A DNA stretch of 64,000 nucleotides from Streptomyces sp. PT12 (GTDB lineage Bacteria > Actinomycetota > Actinomycetes > Streptomycetales > Streptomycetaceae): positions 1-64,000 of the forward strand of contig NZ_QEST01000282.1 in assembly GCF_003311645.1 (NCBI RefSeq), in the 5' to 3' direction. A model generated the notes under the pieces. That model was not told the origin of the DNA. It did no database searches and was given only the letters and a program-made list of their open reading frames with translations. Shown here piece after piece: positions 11,112 through 22,912 of this stretch; within the stretch, counting starts at the first letter, position 1, and each line of letters starts with the position of its first letter. Both the position numbers and the translations under genes were made by a program.

Positions 11112-13630
11112 CGGCCAAGGACGCCGGGGACCTGGTGACGCTGACCATCGACGGCATCGAGGTCTCGGTGCCCAAGGGCACCCTGGTCATCCGTGCCGCC
11201 GAGCAGCTGGGCATCGAGATCCCGCGGTTCTGCGACCACCCGCTGCTCGACCCCGCGGGCGCCTGTCGGCAGTGCATCGTGGAGGTCGAGGGCCAGCGCA
11301 AGCCCATGGCCTCCTGCACCATCACCTGCACCGACGGCATGGTCGTCAAGACGCAGCTCAGCTCGCCCGTCGCCGAGAAGGCGCAGCGCGGCGTGATGGA
11401 GCTGCTGCTGATCAACCACCCGCTCGACTGCCCGGTGTGCGACAAGGGCGGCGAGTGCCCCTTGCAGAACCAGGCGATGAGCACGGGCGACGCCGAGTCC
11501 AGGTTCGACGGCGTGAAGCGCACATTCGACAAGCCCGTGCCGATCTCCACCCAGGTGCTGCTCGACCGCGAGCGCTGCGTGCTGTGCGCGCGCTGCACCC
11601 GCTTCTCGAACCAGATCGCGGGCGACCCCATGATCGAGCTGCTGGAGCGCGGCGCGCTCCAGCAGGTGGGCACGGGCGAGGGCGACCCGTTCGAGTCGTA
11701 CTTCTCGGGCAACACCATCCAGATCTGCCCCGTGGGCGCCCTGACCTCGGCCGCCTACCGCTTCCGCTCACGCCCGTTCGACCTGGTGTCGTCGCCGAGC
11801 GTGTGCGAGCACTGCGCGGGCGGCTGCGCCACCCGCACCGACCACAGGCGCGGCAAGGTCATGCGGCGCATGGCGGCCAACGACCCCCAGGTGAACGAAG
11901 AGTGGATCTGCGACAAGGGCCGCTTCGCGTTCCGTTACGCCCAGCAGCCCGACCGCCTCACCTCTCCGCTCGTGCGGGACGAGGCCACCGGCGAGCTGGT
12001 CCCGGCCAGCTGGCCCGAGGCGTTGCGGATCGCCGCCGCTGGCCTGGCGGGGGTCGCCGACCGCGACGCCGCCGTGCTCACCGGAGGGCGGCTGACCGTC
12101 GAGGACGCCTACGCCTACGCCAAGTTCGCGCGCGTCGCCCTCGGCACCAACGACATCGACTTCCGCGCTCGGCGGCACAGCGCCGAGGAGGCGGCGTTCC
12201 TGGCCTCCCGCGTCGCCGGGCACGGCGTCGACCTCGACGGCAACGGCACCACGCACGCCGCCCTCGAGACCGCGCCCGCCGTGCTGCTGGTCGGCTTCGA
12301 GTCCGAGGAGGAGGCCCCCGGCGTCTTCCTGCGGCTGCGCAAGGGCCACCGCAAGCACGGCACCCGCGTCTTCTCCGTCGCCACCCACATCACGCGCGGT
12401 CTCGCCAAGACCGGTGGCACGCTGCTGCCCGCCGCCCCGGGCACCGAGCCCGCGTGGCTCAACGCCCTGGCCGATGGCGGCTCTTCGGGCGACGGGCCCG
12501 GCGTCGGCCTCGGCGAGCACGGCCGCGCCGCCGCCGATGCGCTGCGCGCCGATGGCGCGCTCATCGTCGTCGGCGAGCGGCTCGCGGGCGTGCCGGGGGC
12601 CTACACCGCGGCGGTCGCCGCCGCGGCGGCCACCGGGGCCGCCCTCGTGTGGATCCCGCGGCGCTCCGGCGAGCGCGGCGCGATCGAGGCGGGGGCGCTG
12701 CCCGGGCTGCTGCCGGGCGGGCGCCCCGAGTCCTCGCGCCAGGCGCGCCAGGAGGTCGCGAACGCCTGGGGCCTCGGCGCGCTGCCCGAGCGGCCCGCGC
12801 GGGACACCGGAGGGATCGTGGAGGCCGCCGCGGCGGGCGAGGTGGGCGCCCTGCTGGTCGCGGGCGTGGACATCGACGACCTGCCGGACCCGGCGCTCGC
12901 CGCCGCCGCGCTCGACAAGGTCGCCGAGACCGGCTTCCTGGTCAGCCTGGAGCTGCGGCCCACCGAGGTCACCCGGCGCGCCCATGTGGTGCTGCCGGTC
13001 GCCGCGGTCGTCGAGAGGGGCGGCACGTTCCTCAACTGGGAGGGCCGCGCCCGCCCGTTCGACCCCGCGATCAGGCCCGACCAGATGACCCGCCGCCTGG
13101 TGCAGACCGACGCGCGGGCCCTGCACATGCTGGCCGACGCCATGGATGTGCACCTGGGCCTGCCCGATCTGCGCACGATCAGGCGGGAGTTGCAGTCGCT
13201 CGCCGAGTGGCGCGGCGACCTGCCGCTCGGGCCCACCGGCACCCCGGCCGAGCTGCCGAGCCCCACCGAGGGCGAGGCCGTCCTCGCGGGCCACCGGCTG
13301 CTGCTCGACCGCGGCTCCCTCCAGGACGGCGACGAGGCCCTTGCGGGCACCCGGCACGCCGCCGTGGCCAGGCTCTCGCCCGCCACGGCGCGCGAGGCCG
13401 GGGTCAAGGACGGCGACCGCGTCGCCGTGACGGGCCCCGCGGGATCCGTCGCCCTGCCGCTCGCGGTCACCGAGGAGATGCCCGACCGCGTCGTGTGGAT
13501 CCCGCTCAACTCCGTGGGCGGCGGCGCCCAGCGCGACCTCGGCACCCTGCCTGGCAGCGTCGTCCGCGTCGCCCCCGAGACGGCCGCCACCGCGGCGAAG
13601 GCCGAGAAGTCCGAGGAGGTGAACGCGTGA
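11108..13630 (+). CDS. nuoG: NADH-quinone oxidoreductase subunit G (75 kDa)
   Basis: An 840-residue subunit. The ferredoxin-like N-terminus binds [2Fe-2S] through Cys 42, 53, 56 and 70. The His-Cys3 cluster is at H104, C108, C111 and C117 ([15 protein letters not shown]). Two further Cys groups follow ([17 protein letters not shown]) and then [10 protein letters not shown], the first of the extra N7-type or molybdopterin-family Cys set. The C-terminal half is a molybdopterin-oxidoreductase-like domain without bound cofactor. The start overlaps the nuoF stop (ATGA). Confidence 0.95.
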
Positions 13631-15009
13631 TGCGCCTCGCCCAGGAACCGGATCTCTCGATGTTCGGGAACGACCCGTTCTGGCTGATCCTGCTCAAGGC
13701 GGTCTTCTGCTTCGCGTTCCTGCTGATCACCGTGCTCATCTGCATCGTGATGGAACGCAAGGTGCTCGGCTGGATGCAGCTGCGCATCGGGCCCAACCGG
13801 CACGGCCCCTGGGGCATGCTCCAGTCGCTCGCCGACGGCGTGAAGCTGATGCTCAAGGAGGACGTGGTCGTCAAGGGCGCCGACAAGGCGCTCTACATCC
13901 TGGCGCCCATGCTGGCCTCGGTCCCCGCGCTGATGGCCATCGCGGTCATCCCGTTCGGGCCCAAGGACGACCCGGTCAGCATCTTCGGCACCCAGACCGT
14001 CCTCCAGCTCACCGACCTCCCCGTGGCGATGCTCTACGTGCTGGCCACCGCGGCCATCGCCGTCTACGGAACGGTCCTCGCGGGCTGGTCGTCCGGCTCG
14101 ACCTACCCGCTGCTCGGCGGCGTGCGGGCCACGGCGCAGATCATCTCCTACGAGGTCGCGATGGGCCTGTCCTTCGCGGCCGTCTTCCTCTACTCCGGAT
14201 CGATGTCCACATCGGCCATCGTCGAGGCGCAGGACGACCGGTGGTTCATGATCCTGCTGCCGGTGTCGTTCCTCATCTACATGGTGGCGATGATCGGCGA
14301 GGCGCACCGCCCGCCGTTCGACATGCCGGAGTCCGAGGGCGACCTGGTCGGCGGGTATCTCACCGAGTACTCGTCGATCAAGTTCGCCTTCTTCATGATG
14401 TCCGAGTACATCCACACGGTCACCGTCTCGGCCCTCATGGTCACCCTCTTCCTCGGCGGCTGGCGGGCGCCCGCGCCGCTGAGCTACTGGGAGGGCGCGA
14501 ACAGCGGCTGGTGGCCGATGCTCTGGTTCACCCTCAAGCTCGTCGCGGTCATCTTCTTCTTCGTGTGGGTGCGCGCTTCGCTGCCCCGCGTCCGCTACGA
14601 CCAGTTCATGGTGCTCGGCTGGAAGGTCCTCATCCCCGTCGCGCTGGTATGGCTCATGCTGGTCGCCGCCGTGCGCGCGATGGAGAACGAGGGCTACGAG
14701 TTCCGCGACATCGTGATGTGGGTGCTCGGCGGCGCGCTGGCGCTGCTGCTGATCTCCTTCGTGGTCGACATCTTCCGCGACCGCTCCGAACAGCGCCGCG
14801 AGGAGGCCGAGGCCAAGGAGGCCGAGGCGCCCTTCGACCCGCTCGCGGGCGGCTACCCCGTCCCGCCGCTGCCGGGCCAGACCCTGCCGCCGGTGCCGCG
14901 CCGGCCCTCGCGGGCCGACCGGGCCGACCGGGCCACGGCGTCGGTCGCCGCCGACACCCCAGGACCAAGCGAGGCAAGTCCCGAAGGAAGGGAGGGCGAC
15001 GATGCCTGA
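13630..15009 (+). CDS. nuoH: NADH-quinone oxidoreductase subunit H
   Basis: A 459-residue membrane subunit with about eight transmembrane segments that forms much of the quinone chamber. The conserved motifs are [19 protein letters not shown] near residue 42 and [20 protein letters not shown] near 225. The last 80 residues are hydrophilic and charged ([11 protein letters not shown], then Pro-rich), a streptomycete-type extension. ATG 13630 touches the nuoG stop. The 3' end overlaps nuoI by 8 bases. Confidence 0.95.
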   Translation: MRLAQEPDLSMFGNDPFWLILLKAVFCFAFLLITVLICIVMERKVLGWMQLRIGPNRHGPWGMLQSLADGVKLMLKEDVVVKGADKALYILAPMLASVPALMAIAVIPFGPKDDPVSIFGTQTVLQLTDLPVAMLYVLATAAIAVYGTVLAGWSSGSTYPLLGGVRATAQIISYEVAMGLSFAAVFLYSGSMSTSAIVEAQDDRWFMILLPVSFLIYMVAMIGEAHRPPFDMPESEGDLVGGYLTEYSSIKFAFFMMSEYIHTVTVSALMVTLFLGGWRAPAPLSYWEGANSGWWPMLWFTLKLVAVIFFFVWVRASLPRVRYDQFMVLGWKVLIPVALVWLMLVAAVRAMENEGYEFRDIVMWVLGGALALLLISFVVDIFRDRSEQRREEAEAKEAEAPFDPLAGGYPVPPLPGQTLPPVPRRPSRADRADRATASVAADTPGPSEASPEGREGDDA

Positions 15010-15628
15010 GTTCCGCAATCCCGTGGCCGGCTTCGGCGTGACCTTCAAGGCCATGTTCAAGAAGCGGCTCACGGAGCAGTACCCGGAGGAGAAGAAGCCG
15101 ACGGCGCCCCGCTTCCACGGGCGCCACCAGCTCAACCGCCACCCGGACGGCCTGGAGAAGTGCATCGGCTGCGAGCTGTGCGCCTGGGCCTGCCCCGCCG
15201 ACGCGATCTATGTCGAGGGCGCGGACAACACCGAGGAGGAGCGCTACTCCCCCGGCGAGCGCTACGGCCGCGTCTACCAGATCAACTACCTGCGCTGCAT
15301 CCTGTGCGGCCTGTGCGTCGAGGCGTGCCCCACCAGGGCGTTGACCATGACGAACGAGTACGAGCTGGCCGACCGCACCCGCGCCTCCCTCATCTACACC
15401 AAGGAGGAGCTGCTGGTCGGCCTCTCCGACGGCATGGTCGACTCGCCGCACGCCATGTACCCCGGCACGGACGAGCAGTCCTACTACCGGGGCGAGGTCC
15501 GCGGCGCCGCCCCCGGCACCGTCAGGCAGCGCGTCACCGGCGGGCAGGCGGCCGACGACGCCGACGACGCCGACGACGCGGTGCTCGCCGCCACCCGGCT
15601 GCACGACCCCTCGGGGGGTCAGGCATGA
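15002..15628 (+). CDS. nuoI: NADH-quinone oxidoreductase subunit I (two [4Fe-4S] clusters)
   Basis: A 208-residue ferredoxin-like subunit. The two cluster motifs are [16 protein letters not shown] (near residue 55) and [16 protein letters not shown] (near 100), which carry N6a and N6b between NuoG and NuoB. The C-terminus has a short acidic repeat ([10 protein letters not shown]) that is not part of the core. The start lies inside the end of nuoH. Confidence 0.95.
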   Translation: MPEFRNPVAGFGVTFKAMFKKRLTEQYPEEKKPTAPRFHGRHQLNRHPDGLEKCIGCELCAWACPADAIYVEGADNTEEERYSPGERYGRVYQINYLRCILCGLCVEACPTRALTMTNEYELADRTRASLIYTKEELLVGLSDGMVDSPHAMYPGTDEQSYYRGEVRGAAPGTVRQRVTGGQAADDADDADDAVLAATRLHDPSGGQA

Positions 15629-16593
15629 GCGGCACCCTGGCGGCGCTCGCCGCCGAGACCTCCACCTCGCAGGGCGAGGCCGTGCAGTTCTGGCTGCTCG
15701 GCCCGCTCGCGCTGGCCGGGGGCCTCGGCACCGTGCTGATGCGGCGCGCGGTGCACTCCGCGCTCTGCCTGGCCGGGACGATGGTGATCCTGGCCCTGTT
15801 CTACCTGGCCAACGGCGCGTACTTCCTCGGCATGGTGCAGATCGTCGTCTACACCGGCGCCGTGATGATGCTCTTCCTGTTTGTGCTGATGCTCGTCGGC
15901 GTCAGCGCCACGGACTCGCTCAAGGAGACGCTCACGGGCCAGCGCTGGCTGGCCGCGCTGTGCGGGCTCGGCCTCGGCATCCTGCTGATCGCCGGGATCG
16001 GGCAGGTCTCGGTTGGCTCGTTCACCGGCCTCTCCCAGGCGAACTCCGAGGGCAACGTCCAGGGCCTCGCCTCGCTGCTGTTCACGCGCTACGTCGTGGC
16101 GTTCGAGGTCACCGGCATCCTGCTGACCATCGCGGCCGTCGGCGCCACCCTGCTGACGCACCGCGAGCGCATCGAGCGCATCAAGACGCAGCGCGAGCAG
16201 GCCGAGGAGCGCGTGCGCGGCGGCGAGCAGCTGCCGCCGCTGCCAGCGCCCGGCGTCTACGCCCGCAACAACGCCGTCGACCTGCCTGGCCTGCTGCCCG
16301 ACGGCACCCCGTCCGAGCTGACGGTCAACGCCACGCTGCGCGGGCGCGGCCAGGTCCGCGAGGTGCACCACGAGTCGGTGCCCGCGGTCAGGGCCCTGGA
16401 GTCCCGCGTCGCGCGCTACCACGGGCAGTCCTACGTGGACGAGCGGAAGCCACCGGGGGGCGCGAACGGCGGCACCCGCGCCGCCGTCAACGGCACCACC
16501 ACCGTCGCAGGCACCGTCGCCACCGCCGCCGATGACCACGCTGGCCACGGCGAAGGCCGCGATGGCGACGAGGCAGGGAAGGACCGTCCGTGA
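15625..16593 (+). CDS. nuoJ: NADH-quinone oxidoreductase subunit J
   Basis: A 322-residue subunit. The first 185 residues carry about five transmembrane segments, with the NuoJ signature [20 protein letters not shown] near residue 80. The remaining 135 residues are hydrophilic, with an EAR-rich helix ([16 protein letters not shown]) and a His/Gly-rich end. NuoJ proteins outside actinobacteria usually stop near 170-200 residues. Starts are coupled to nuoI by ATGA. Confidence 0.93.
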   Translation: MSGTLAALAAETSTSQGEAVQFWLLGPLALAGGLGTVLMRRAVHSALCLAGTMVILALFYLANGAYFLGMVQIVVYTGAVMMLFLFVLMLVGVSATDSLKETLTGQRWLAALCGLGLGILLIAGIGQVSVGSFTGLSQANSEGNVQGLASLLFTRYVVAFEVTGILLTIAAVGATLLTHRERIERIKTQREQAEERVRGGEQLPPLPAPGVYARNNAVDLPGLLPDGTPSELTVNATLRGRGQVREVHHESVPAVRALESRVARYHGQSYVDERKPPGGANGGTRAAVNGTTTVAGTVATAADDHAGHGEGRDGDEAGKDRP

Positions 16594-16889
16594 GCCCCGA
16601 GAACTACCTCTACCTCGCCGCGCTGCTCTTCACCCTCGGCGCCTGCGGGGTGCTGCTGCGGCGCAACGCGATCGTCGTCTTCATGTGCGTCGAGCTGATG
16701 CTGAACGCCGCCAACCTGGCGCTGGTCACGTTCTCCCGGATGCACGGCAACCTGGACGGCCAGATCATGGCGTTCTTCGTGATGGTCGTCGCCGCGGCCG
16801 AGGTCGTGGTCGGGCTCGCCATCATCGTCACCGTCTACCGCTCCCGCCACTCGGCCTCGGTCGACGACGCCAGCCTGATGAAGCTGTAA
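16590..16889 (+). CDS. nuoK: NADH-quinone oxidoreductase subunit K
   Basis: A 99-residue, three-span subunit of the Mrp/MnhC type. The two conserved membrane glutamates are present in the contexts CVELMLNA and AAAEVVVGL; both belong to the proton path of the membrane arm. GTG start overlaps the nuoJ stop. Compare the second-cluster copy, which has a long extra tail. Confidence 0.94.
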   Translation: MSPENYLYLAALLFTLGACGVLLRRNAIVVFMCVELMLNAANLALVTFSRMHGNLDGQIMAFFVMVVAAAEVVVGLAIIVTVYRSRHSASVDDASLMKL

Positions 16890-16902
16890 GGGGACGAAAC
16901 CA

Positions 16903-18798
16903 GTGGAGTCATTGATCGGACTGCTCATCGGCGCGCCGCTCATCGGCGCGGCCGTGCTGCTGGTGGGCGGGCGGCGGCTCGACCGCGTGGGGCACTGGGT
17001 CGCGACACTGCTCGCCGCCGTGTCCTTCGTGCTCGCCGTGGTGCTCTTCCTCGACCTGCTGGGCGAGGAGAGCGAGGCGCGCACGCTGCACCAGCACCTG
17101 TTCACGTGGGTGCCGGTCGCCGACTTCCGGGCGGACGTGGCGTTCCAGCTCGACCAGCTGTCGATGACCTTTGTGCTGCTGATCACGAGCGTGGGCACGC
17201 TGATCCACCTCTACTCGATCGGCTACATGGAGCACGACGAGCGGCGGCGGCGCTTCTTCGCCTATCTCAACCTCTTCCTCGGGGCGATGCTGCTGCTCGT
17301 CCTCGCGGACAACTACCTGCTGCTGTACGTCGGCTGGGAGGGCGTGGGCCTCGCGTCGTTCCTGCTGATCGGCTTCTGGCAGCACAAGCCGAGCGCGGCG
17401 ACGGCGGCCAAGAAGGCGTTCATCGTCAACAGGGTCGGCGACGTCGGCCTGTCCATCGCGATCCTGCTGATGTTCACGACGTTCGGCACGTTCGCCTTCG
17501 AGCCCGTTCTTGAGAACGCCTCGGGCGCGAGCGAGGCCACGCTGACCGGCATCGGGCTGATGCTGCTGCTCGCCGCGTGCGGCAAGTCGGCGCAGGTGCC
17601 GCTCCAGTCCTGGCTCGGCGACGCCATGGAGGGCCCGACCCCGGTCTCCGCGCTGATCCACGCGGCCACCATGGTGACCGCGGGCGTGTACCTGATCACC
17701 CGCTCGGGCGCGGTCTTCGACGCGGCGCCCGACGCGCAGACGGTGGTCGTGGTGGTCGGCGCGGTGACGCTGCTGTTCGGCGCGATCGTCGGGTGCGCGA
17801 AGGACGACATCAAGAAGGCGCTGGCCGGTTCGACGATGTCGCAGATCGGCTACATGACGCTGGCCGCCGGGCTCGGCCCGATCGGCTATGTCTTCGCGAT
17901 CATGCACCTGGTCACCCACGGCTTCTTCAAGGCGGGCCTCTTCCTCGGCGCGGGCTCGGTCATGCACGGCATGAACGACGAGGTGGACATGCGGCGTTAC
18001 GGCGGGCTGCGGAAGCACATGCCGATCACGTTCGCGACGTTCGGGCTCGCCTATCTGGCCATCATCGGCTTCCCCTACCTGTCCGGCTTCTTCTCCAAGG
18101 ACGAGATCATCTACGCCGGGTTCAGCAAGGGCGGCACCGAGGGCTGGATCCTGGGCGGTGTCATGCTGCTTGGCGCGGCGCTGACCGCGTACTACATGAC
18201 CCGGATCATGCTGCTGACGTTCTTCGGCGAGAAGCGCTGGCAGCCCGACGCGAGCGGGCACGAGCCGCACCCGCACGAGTCACCGCTGACGATGACCATC
18301 CCCATGATCATCCTGGCGTTCGGCTCGGTCGGCGCGGGCTTCTTCTTCGACCTGAACGAGAACTTCGCGCACTGGCTCGAGCCCGTCACGGGCCTTGAGC
18401 ACGGCGACTCCCCGGTCGCCCACGGCACGGTCGGCATCGCCGCCACCGCCGTGATGGTGCTCGGCGTGGCCGGGGCCTGGTGGCAGTACGGCCGCCGCCC
18501 GGTGCCCGCGGTGGCGCCACAGGGCCGCTTCCTCACCAGGGCCGCGCGGCGCGACCTGCTCCAGGACGACTTCAACCACGCCGCGTTCGTCCGCCCGGGC
18601 AACTACCTGACCCGCGGCCTTGTCTACCTCGACCACAAGCTGGTGGACGGGGTCGTCAACGGCACGGCCGCGGCCTTCGGCGGGGCGTCGGGGCGGCTGC
18701 GCCGGGTGCAGAACGGCTTCGCCCGCTCCTACGCGGTGTCCATGTTCGGTGGCGCGGCCCTGCTCGTCGCCGCGACCCTGCTGATGCGGGCGGTCTAA
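16903..18798 (+). CDS. nuoL: NADH-quinone oxidoreductase subunit L
   Basis: A 631-residue antiporter-like subunit with about 16 membrane segments and the long lateral helix expected at the C-terminus. Signatures include [19 protein letters not shown] near residue 142 (catalytic Glu) and [20 protein letters not shown] near 238 (channel Lys/His region). The gene starts at a GTG after a 13-base gap from nuoK, with GGGGACG upstream. Confidence 0.95.
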   Translation: MESLIGLLIGAPLIGAAVLLVGGRRLDRVGHWVATLLAAVSFVLAVVLFLDLLGEESEARTLHQHLFTWVPVADFRADVAFQLDQLSMTFVLLITSVGTLIHLYSIGYMEHDERRRRFFAYLNLFLGAMLLLVLADNYLLLYVGWEGVGLASFLLIGFWQHKPSAATAAKKAFIVNRVGDVGLSIAILLMFTTFGTFAFEPVLENASGASEATLTGIGLMLLLAACGKSAQVPLQSWLGDAMEGPTPVSALIHAATMVTAGVYLITRSGAVFDAAPDAQTVVVVVGAVTLLFGAIVGCAKDDIKKALAGSTMSQIGYMTLAAGLGPIGYVFAIMHLVTHGFFKAGLFLGAGSVMHGMNDEVDMRRYGGLRKHMPITFATFGLAYLAIIGFPYLSGFFSKDEIIYAGFSKGGTEGWILGGVMLLGAALTAYYMTRIMLLTFFGEKRWQPDASGHEPHPHESPLTMTIPMIILAFGSVGAGFFFDLNENFAHWLEPVTGLEHGDSPVAHGTVGIAATAVMVLGVAGAWWQYGRRPVPAVAPQGRFLTRAARRDLLQDDFNHAAFVRPGNYLTRGLVYLDHKLVDGVVNGTAAAFGGASGRLRRVQNGFARSYAVSMFGGAALLVAATLLMRAV

Positions 18799-18808
18799 GG
18801 AGTCTGCC

Positions 18809-20461
18809 ATGTCATTTCCCTTGCTGACGGCCACGGCCCTCACCCCCGCCATCGGCGCGATCGTCACCGCGGCCGTGCCCTCCGCGCGGCGCACCGCGGC
18901 CAAGTGGATCGCGCTGGCGTTCTCGCTCGTCACGGTCGGCTTCGCGGCCGCGATCGTGCTGCGCTTCGACACGGGCGCGGGCGCCGACCGGTACCAGCTC
19001 ACCGAATCCCGCAGCTGGATCGAGGACTTCGGGGTCAGGTACGAGCTGGGCGTGGACGGCATCGGCGTGGCGATGATCGCGCTCACGGCGGTGCTGATCC
19101 CCTTCCTCATCGGCGCGGGCTGGAACGACGCCGACCCTCCCTCCTTGCCCGCCAACGGGCAGGAGGGGCCCAGGGAGGACGAGGGCGACGCCCCCGTGTC
19201 GCGGCGCTGGCGCCCGACCCAGGGCTTCTTCGCGCTGATCCTGGCCGTCGAGGCGATGGTGGTGCTGTCGTTCGCCGCGACGGACATCTTCCTCTTCTAC
19301 ATCTTCTTCGAAGCCATGCTGATCCCGATGTACTTCCTCATCGGCGGCTTCGGGGACCGGGCGGGGGAGCAGGGCGAGGAGGGCCAGGCGCGGCAACGGT
19401 CGTACGCCGCCGTCAAGTTCCTGCTCTACAACCTGGTCGGCGGCCTGGTGATGCTGGCCGCGGTCATCGGCCTCTATGTCGCCACGGCCGACCAGCTGGA
19501 GGTCGGGACGTTCTCGCTCCAGGCGATCCTTGAGGCGCGCGGCTCGGGCGAGCTCGACCTGGCGACCTCGACCGAACGCTGGCTGTTCCTCGGCTTCTTC
19601 GTGGCGTTCGCCATCAAGGCCCCGCTGTGGCCCGTCCACACGTGGCTGCCCAACGCGATGGGCGAGTCGACCGCGCCGGTGGCCGTGCTGATCACCGCGG
19701 TGGTCGACAAGGTCGGTACCTTCGCCATGCTCCGCTTCTGCCTCGGCCTCTTTCCCGAGGCCAGCGAGTGGGCGACGCCCGTGGTGATCACGCTCGCGCT
19801 GGTCAGCATCATCTACGGCGCGCTGCTCGCGCTCGGCCAGCGCGACATGAAGCGGCTCATCGCCTACGCGTCGATCAGCCACTTCGGCTTCATCGTGCTT
19901 GGCATCTTCGCGATGACCAGCCAGGGCCAGGGCGGCGCGACGCTCTACATGATCAACCACGGCATCGCGACGGCCGCGCTCATGCTGGTCGCGGGCTTCC
20001 TGATCTCGCGCCGCGGCTCGCGCCTCATCGCGGACTACGGCGGCGTGCAGAAGACGGCGCCCGTGCTGGCAGGAACGTTCCTCATCGGCGGCCTCGGCAC
20101 CCTGTCGCTGCCCGGCACCGGGCCCTTCATCTCCGAGTTCCTCGTGCTGGTCGGCACGTTCAGCCGGTACGAGGCGGCCGGGATCATCGCGTGCGCGGGC
20201 ATCGTGCTCGCGGCGCTCTATGTCCTGGTGCTCTACCAGCGGACGATGACGGGCCCCGTGAAGCCGGGCCTGGAGAAGCTTCCCGACCTGCGGGTGCGGG
20301 AGCTGGCCGTGGTGGCGCCGCTGATCGCGCTGCTGATCTTCCTCGGCGTCTACCCCCGGCCGCTGACCGACATCGTCAACCCGGCGGTGGAGCACACCCT
20401 GTCGGACGTCGACCAGACGGATCCGGCGCCACACCTGGAAGAAGTGGAGGCTGGGCAGTGA
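18809..20461 (+). CDS. nuoM: NADH-quinone oxidoreductase subunit M
   Basis: A 550-residue antiporter-like subunit. The key Glu is in FYIFFEAMLIPMYFLIG (near residue 167) and the channel motif is HTWLPNAMGESTAPVAVLI near 276. A charged insertion at about 105-130 lies between membrane segments. ATG start, 10 bases after nuoL, with AAGGAG upstream. Confidence 0.95.
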   Translation: MSFPLLTATALTPAIGAIVTAAVPSARRTAAKWIALAFSLVTVGFAAAIVLRFDTGAGADRYQLTESRSWIEDFGVRYELGVDGIGVAMIALTAVLIPFLIGAGWNDADPPSLPANGQEGPREDEGDAPVSRRWRPTQGFFALILAVEAMVVLSFAATDIFLFYIFFEAMLIPMYFLIGGFGDRAGEQGEEGQARQRSYAAVKFLLYNLVGGLVMLAAVIGLYVATADQLEVGTFSLQAILEARGSGELDLATSTERWLFLGFFVAFAIKAPLWPVHTWLPNAMGESTAPVAVLITAVVDKVGTFAMLRFCLGLFPEASEWATPVVITLALVSIIYGALLALGQRDMKRLIAYASISHFGFIVLGIFAMTSQGQGGATLYMINHGIATAALMLVAGFLISRRGSRLIADYGGVQKTAPVLAGTFLIGGLGTLSLPGTGPFISEFLVLVGTFSRYEAAGIIACAGIVLAALYVLVLYQRTMTGPVKPGLEKLPDLRVRELAVVAPLIALLIFLGVYPRPLTDIVNPAVEHTLSDVDQTDPAPHLEEVEAGQ

Positions 20462-20549
20462 GCGACGCACGTGCGGCCGCCCAGCGGCAGGTGTCGGCGA
20501 TGGCCGCGCCCTGCCGCACGGGCGGAGAAGCAAACGAAGGAGCGGCACT

Positions 20550-22157
20550 GTGAATCCCGGGGAGCTTCAGGCTCCGGTCATCGAGTGGGCCGCGCTCTCG
20601 CCGAGCCTCATCGTGTTCGGCGCGGCCATCATCGGGGTGCTGATCGAGGCGTTCGCGCCGCGCTCCGTGCGGTACACCGCCGAGGTGGCCCTCGGCGCGC
20701 TCGCGCTCGTGGGCGCGTTCGCCGCCGTGGTGGTGCTCGCGTCCGACGGGTACGCCACGAGCGAGGCGCAGGTCGCGGGCATGGGGTCGCTGGCCGTCGA
20801 CGGCCCGGCGCTCTTCCTCCAGGGCGTGATCCTGCTGGTCGGCCTGGTCGGCGTGTTCCTGTTCGCCGAGCGCCGCCTCGAACCCGCCGCGCACGGCGCC
20901 GCGGTGGACTCGTTCGCCGCGCAGCCCGCGGCCGTGCCGGGCGGGCCCGCCGAGCGCGAGGCCGTCAAGGCGAGGCACACCACGACGGAGATCTTCCCGC
21001 TGCTGCTCTTCGCCGTCGGCGGCATGCTGCTCTTCCCGATGGCCAACGACCTGCTGGTGCTGTTCATCGCGCTCGAGGTCCTGTCGCTGCCGCTCTACCT
21101 GTTGTGCGCGCTGGCCCGCCGCAGGCGGCTGCTGTCGCAGGAGGCCGCACTCAAGTACTTCCTGCTCGGCGCGTTCGCCTCGGCGTTCCTGCTGTTCGGC
21201 ATCGCGATGCTCTACGGCTACGCGGGCACCGTCACCTACTCGGGGATCGCGGACGTCGTCAGCGGCGACCCCGCGTCGGTCAACCCCGGGCTCGCCGCCA
21301 CCATGGGCAACGACGCGCTGCTGCTGATCGGCGGCGCGATGATCACGGTGGGCCTGCTGTTCAAGGTGGGCGCGGTGCCGTTCCACATGTGGACCCCCGA
21401 CGTCTACCAGGGCGCCCCAACGCCGGTGACCGGCTTCATGGCCGCGGCGACCAAGGTGGCGGCGTTCGGCGCGCTGCTGCGGCTGCTGTATGTCGTGCTG
21501 CCTGGCCTGCGGTGGGACTGGGAGCCGGTGCTGTGGGGCGTGGCCATCGCCTCGATGGTGGCGGGCGCGGTCATCGCGATCACGCAGACCGATGTGAAGC
21601 GGCTGCTCGCGTACTCGTCGATCGCGCACGCGGGCTTCATCCTGGCCGGTGTGGTCGCGGTGACGGAGGACGGCGTGTCATCGGTGCTGTTCTACCTGGC
21701 CGCGTACTCGTTCGTGACGCTGGGCGCGTTCGCCGTGGTGACGCTCGTGCGGGACGCCGGGGGCGAGGCCACGCACCTGTCCAAGTGGGCGGGGCTCGGG
21801 CGGCGTTCGCCGCTGCTGGCCGCGGTCTTCGCGCTCTTCCTGCTGGCGTTCGCTGGCATTCCGCTGACGTCGGGGTTCTCGGGGAAGTTCGCGGTGTTCA
21901 GGGCGGCGGCCGACGCGGGCGCGATGGGCCTGGTGATCGTGGGCGTGCTGGCCTCGGCGGTGGCGGCGTTCTTCTACGTTCGCGTCATCGTGCTGATGTT
22001 CTTCAGTGAGCCCAAGGCGGACGGCCCCTCGGTGGTCATCCCGAGCCCGCTGACGATGTCGGTGGTCGCGCTGGCCGCCGCGGTCACGGTCGTGCTGGGC
22101 GTCGCGCCGCAGTACTTCCTCGACCTGGCGAGCGACGCGGGGATGTTTGTGCGCTGA
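20550..22157 (+). CDS. nuoN: NADH-quinone oxidoreductase subunit N
   Basis: A 535-residue antiporter-like subunit and last gene of the operon. The Glu motif is ALEVLSLPLYLLCALAR near residue 176, and the channel motif FHMWTPDVYQGAPTPVTGFM near 280. A hydrophilic insertion lies at about 115-145. It starts at a GTG 88 bases after nuoM with AAGGAG upstream; the gap contains no gene. A strong terminator follows. Confidence 0.95.
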   Translation: MNPGELQAPVIEWAALSPSLIVFGAAIIGVLIEAFAPRSVRYTAEVALGALALVGAFAAVVVLASDGYATSEAQVAGMGSLAVDGPALFLQGVILLVGLVGVFLFAERRLEPAAHGAAVDSFAAQPAAVPGGPAEREAVKARHTTTEIFPLLLFAVGGMLLFPMANDLLVLFIALEVLSLPLYLLCALARRRRLLSQEAALKYFLLGAFASAFLLFGIAMLYGYAGTVTYSGIADVVSGDPASVNPGLAATMGNDALLLIGGAMITVGLLFKVGAVPFHMWTPDVYQGAPTPVTGFMAAATKVAAFGALLRLLYVVLPGLRWDWEPVLWGVAIASMVAGAVIAITQTDVKRLLAYSSIAHAGFILAGVVAVTEDGVSSVLFYLAAYSFVTLGAFAVVTLVRDAGGEATHLSKWAGLGRRSPLLAAVFALFLLAFAGIPLTSGFSGKFAVFRAAADAGAMGLVIVGVLASAVAAFFYVRVIVLMFFSEPKADGPSVVIPSPLTMSVVALAAAVTVVLGVAPQYFLDLASDAGMFVR

Positions 22158-22196
22158 CGCCGTCGCCCGGGTCGCACTGGCCGCGCGGCGTGCGCA

Positions 22197-22234
22197 GGCC
22201 GAAGGGCCGGACCCTCGGGTCCGGCCCTTCGGCC
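22197..22234 (+). terminator. nuo operon terminator
   Basis: GGCCGAAGGGCCGGACC and GGTCCGGCCCTTCGGCC make a perfect 17-bp stem with a 4-base loop, 40 bases after the nuoN stop. It may also serve the convergent lipoprotein gene. Confidence 0.85.
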
Positions 22235-22259
22235 ATGCCTCGTGCCTCCTCGGGCGGGC

Positions 22260-22772
22260 TCACGCCGACCTCGTGAACTCCTCGCTCGTGCCCGAGCCCC
22301 ATGTCACCGTGAGCGTCTCCCCGTTGAGGGCCAGGGTTCCCGTGGTCTCGGGGAACGCCTCGTCGCCGTAGACGGAGCAGGTGATGGTGAACGTGTCGCC
22401 GCTCAGGGTGCCGTTGCACAGGTCGCCCTCGTAGGCGGTGGTGTCCGTGTAGTTGACGTAGTCGCCGTAGATGTCGAGCGTCGCGTTGTTGCCGTCGGAG
22501 GCCGGGGCCTCCCACGAGCCGTCGAAGTCGCCGCCCAAGCCGAAGTCGCTGCCCCCGGTGTCCCCGCCCGAGTCGCCGGACGGCGGCGGCACCTCGATGT
22601 CGCCCATTCCCTCGGACTCCTCGGACTCCTCGAGCTCCGGGACGTCGGGCACCTCGAGGTCCTCGATGTCCGGCGCCTGGAACGGGCTGCCTTCCTTGTC
22701 GCCGCCACAGCCGCTGAGCAGCAGTACGGCGGCTGTCGCCGCTGGCGCGGCGAGCCGTATGGACCTGCGCAT
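22260..22772 (-). CDS. Secreted lipoprotein of unknown function, 170 aa
   Basis: Signal peptide with basic start and lipobox LLSGCGG gives a lipid-anchored Cys near residue 21. An acidic linker follows (about 30-75, Glu/Asp/Pro/Ser-rich), then a Gly/Asp-rich hinge and a C-terminal domain of about 85 residues with alternating beta-type sequence and two Cys (DLCNGTLS; FTITCSVYG) that may form a disulfide. It is convergent with nuoN. No enzymatic motif is seen. ATG 22772 is chosen because the signal peptide begins there. Confidence 0.7.
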   Translation of the reverse strand: MRRSIRLAAPAATAAVLLLSGCGGDKEGSPFQAPDIEDLEVPDVPELEESEESEGMGDIEVPPPSGDSGGDTGGSDFGLGGDFDGSWEAPASDGNNATLDIYGDYVNYTDTTAYEGDLCNGTLSGDTFTITCSVYGDEAFPETTGTLALNGETLTVTWGSGTSEEFTRSA

Positions 22773-22912
22773 GGTTTCCCCTCGGACGTTGAACTGGTCA
22801 CGGCAGATTATCCCGAGGGGCTGCGGGGTAGGCAGAAGCGTTACGGCTGTGTGGCATTCGCCACCGGACTGATACGTCTCGTTCCCTTTTCGGGCGCGAA
22901 TTCCGGCGCCCC